Shown: in pieces, positions 5,044-6,095 of the stretch
Position numbering within the stretch: the first letter of the stretch is position 1
How the letters are laid out: every line of letters starts with the position of its first letter
From: Caryophanales bacterium UBA6448
Lineage (GTDB): Bacteria > Bacillota_I > Bacilli_A > RF39 > UBA660
Assembly (NCBI GenBank): GCA_002439555.1
Contig: DJOC01000056.1
Span: forward strand, 32,039 to 38,133
Length of the DNA: 6,095 nt
Direction of reading: 5' to 3'
The notes under the pieces: generated by a model
Seen by the model: only the letters and a program-made list of their open reading frames with translations
Databases searched by the model: none
What the model was told of the DNA's origin: nothing
Made by a program: the position numbers and the translations under genes

Positions 5044-5574
5044 TTGAAAATAAGTATTAGAGGAGATAAGATTGTAGTTACTAAAGCAATAAAAGATTAT
5101 GTAAATGAGAAGTTAGAGAGATTAAATAAATATTTTAAGAATAGTGAAGATATAAAATGTAATGTAATTATTAGGGTTAAAAATAACCTTCAGACAGTGG
5201 AGGTTTCAATACCAACATCTAAATTTAATATAAGATGTGAGGAAGCAAGCGAGGATTTATATGCCTCAATAGATATGATTATTGATAAACTTGAAAGAAT
5301 GATTAGAAAAAATAAAACAAGACTTAATAATCATTATAAAAATGTTCCTTCTTTTGAAATGAATTTAGAGTATGAAGAAACAATAAATGAAGAACCAGAT
5401 AAAATTGTTAAAAGAAAGAATCTTGATACAAAACCTATGGATGAAGATGAAGCAATTATGCAAATGGAACTTTTAAATCACGATTTCTTTACATTTAAAA
5501 ATATTAATGAAGAATGTGTATCAGTTTTATATAAAAGAAAAGATGGTTCTTTAGGTATTATTAATGTTAAATAG
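5044..5574 (+). CDS. hpf: Long-form ribosome hibernation promoting factor
   Basis: Binds the 30S decoding region in slow or non-growing cells and, through its C-terminal domain, dimerises 70S ribosomes into inactive 100S particles. 176 residues from TTG. The N-terminal RaiA/YfiA-like domain (about 1-97) starts MKISIRGDKIVVTKAIKDYV and contains the helix EEASEDLYASIDMIIDKLER. An acidic linker follows. The C-terminal domain (about 119-176) has the diagnostic pattern KRKNLDTKPMDEDEAIMQM, then ELLNHDFFTFKN and VLYKRKDGSLGIINV. TTG 5044 is preferred over ATG 5038 and ATG 5011: it places five residues before RG, as in B. subtilis Hpf (MNYNIRG), while 5011 lies upstream of the ribosome binding site. 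Location directly before secA matches Bacilli (yvyD-secA). It has its own promoter and terminator. Confidence 0.95.
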   Translation: MKISIRGDKIVVTKAIKDYVNEKLERLNKYFKNSEDIKCNVIIRVKNNLQTVEVSIPTSKFNIRCEEASEDLYASIDMIIDKLERMIRKNKTRLNNHYKNVPSFEMNLEYEETINEEPDKIVKRKNLDTKPMDEDEAIMQMELLNHDFFTFKNINEECVSVLYKRKDGSLGIINVK

Positions 5575-5592
5575 GCTTTTAGCCTTTTTTTT
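5573..5592 (+). terminator. Rho-independent terminator of hpf, overlapping its stop codon
   Basis: GGCT (5574-5577), loop TTT, AGCC (5581-5584), with A5573-T5585 adding a pair, followed by eight T (5585-5592). The stem is short but GC-rich for this DNA. The last base of the TAG stop (5572-5574) is the first G of the stem. Confidence 0.7.
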
Positions 5593-5604
5593 ATGGAAGT
5601 TATT

Positions 5605-5613
5605 TGATATAAT
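5605..5613 (+). promoter_or_regulatory. Extended -10 promoter for secA
   Basis: TGATATAAT, identical to the element before rpiB, with TATAAT at 5608-5613. The -35 position falls in the T run of the hpf terminator. The predicted start near 5620 gives a leader of about 15 bases. AAGGTGA (5622-5628) ends 6 bases before the ATG. Confidence 0.6.
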
Positions 5614-5634
5614 TTAACTTGAAGGTGAATATAT

Positions 5635-6095
5635 ATGGGAATATTAAAAAAATTATTAGACAGCGAATATAAAGAATTAAAAAGGTTTGACAAATTAGCA
5701 GATGAAATTATCTCTTTAGAAGGTACTATGGCTAATTTAAAGGATGAAGACTTTAAAAAGAAAACAAATGAATTTAAAGATAGACTTTCTAAAGGTGAAA
5801 CTTTGGATGATATTTTAGTTGAGGCTTTTGCCCTTGCTAGAGAAGCGTGTTATAGAGGTATTGGTGAAAAACCATTTAAAGTTCAAATTATTGGTGGACT
5901 TGCTATTCATTATGGCAATATAGCGGAAATGAAAACAGGTGAAGGTAAAACCCTTACTACTGTACTTCCAGCCTATGTAAATTCTTTAACTGGCAAAGGT
6001 GTTCACGTAGTTACAACAAATGAATATCTTTCTGATAGAAATGCAAATTGGATGAAACCTATTTATGACCTTTTAGGGGTAAGTGTTGGTGTTAA
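5635..6095 (+). CDS. secA: Preprotein translocase ATPase SecA, 5' part
   Basis: SecA is the motor that drives secretory proteins through the SecYEG channel by ATP hydrolysis. The first 153 residues are present and the frame is open to the window's right edge; full proteins are about 800 residues or more. The start MGILKKLLDSEYKELKRFDK is typical. The first nucleotide-binding domain begins with AFALAREACYRGIGEKPFKV, then QIIGGLAIHYGNIAEM with the conserved Gln of the Q-motif region (Q84), the Walker A motif MKTGEGKT (99-106, K105) and PAYVNSLTGKGVHVVTTNEY, LSDRNANWM. Where most SecA proteins have VNDYLAxRD this one has TNEYLSDRN, conservative changes. Nothing suggests truncation other than the window end. 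SecA would handle export of envelope proteins such as the anchored proteins in this window. Confidence 0.97.
   Translation, partial: MGILKKLLDSEYKELKRFDKLADEIISLEGTMANLKDEDFKKKTNEFKDRLSKGETLDDILVEAFALAREACYRGIGEKPFKVQIIGGLAIHYGNIAEMKTGEGKTLTTVLPAYVNSLTGKGVHVVTTNEYLSDRNANWMKPIYDLLGVSVGV

Noticed and set aside
5011..5574. ATG at 5011 as the hpf start
   Set aside because: It overlaps the extended -10 element and lies before the AGGAG site; the extra residues do not fit the family.
172..5693. Minus-strand open frames of 60-85 codons (for example within murA, spoIID, spoIIQ and hpf)
   Set aside because: They lie opposite or across clearly coding + strand genes, are low-complexity and lack family motifs or ribosome binding sites.
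1..6095. CRISPR arrays, tRNA/rRNA genes, insertion sequences or prophage genes
   Set aside because: No regularly spaced repeats, cloverleaf-like sequences, transposase motifs or terminal inverted repeats were seen.

Overview
The window is a very AT-rich, densely packed stretch of bacterial chromosome with every supported gene on the + strand. Gene content and local order point to the Bacilli side of the Firmicutes, probably an uncultured, genome-streamlined relative of the Erysipelotrichales/RF39-type lineages. The species cannot be named from the sequence. Evidence for this placement: Bacillus-like Shine-Dalgarno sequences (AGGAG, AGGTGGTGA), two TTG starts, long-form Hpf next to secA, and the sporulation genes spoIID and spoIIQ. 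Trp is always TGG in the conserved genes, and TGA is used once as a stop, so the standard bacterial code (table 11) fits.

Layout. 1-1622: the 3' part of murA (UDP-GlcNAc enolpyruvyl transferase), overlapped by a membrane-anchored protein that looks like an SGNH/GDSL hydrolase fold whose catalytic residues are gone. 1619-1909: a promoter, rpmE (zinc-binding ribosomal protein L31) and a terminator. 1911-4670: an apparent operon rpiB - DUF1146 (YwzB-like) - spoIID - spoIIQ - unknown protein, with overlapping or closely spaced genes. The last gene sits where mbl (an MreB-type actin) follows spoIIQ in Bacillus, and it shows faint actin-like features. 4671-4780: a 110-base gap with promoter-like elements and a small inverted repeat. 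4781-5005: a cold-shock protein gene and terminator. 5014-5592: hpf (long ribosome hibernation factor) and terminator. 5605-end: promoter and the 5' part of secA.

How the genes work together. MurA makes the peptidoglycan precursor. SpoIID (septal peptidoglycan lytic transglycosylase) and SpoIIQ (forespore-side engulfment and channel protein) act on the same wall during endospore engulfment. Csp, Hpf and L31 serve RNA and ribosome function, RpiB the pentose phosphate pathway, and SecA protein export. The sporulation genes are downstream of the housekeeping gene rpiB, with a possible forespore-type promoter in front of spoIIQ.

Most notable: a possible decayed actin homologue at the mbl position; an SGNH-fold protein with Tyr at three expected catalytic positions; a SpoIIQ whose LytM domain lacks all expected zinc ligands; and very compact intergenic modules in which stop codon, terminator, extended -10 promoter and ribosome binding site are run together.
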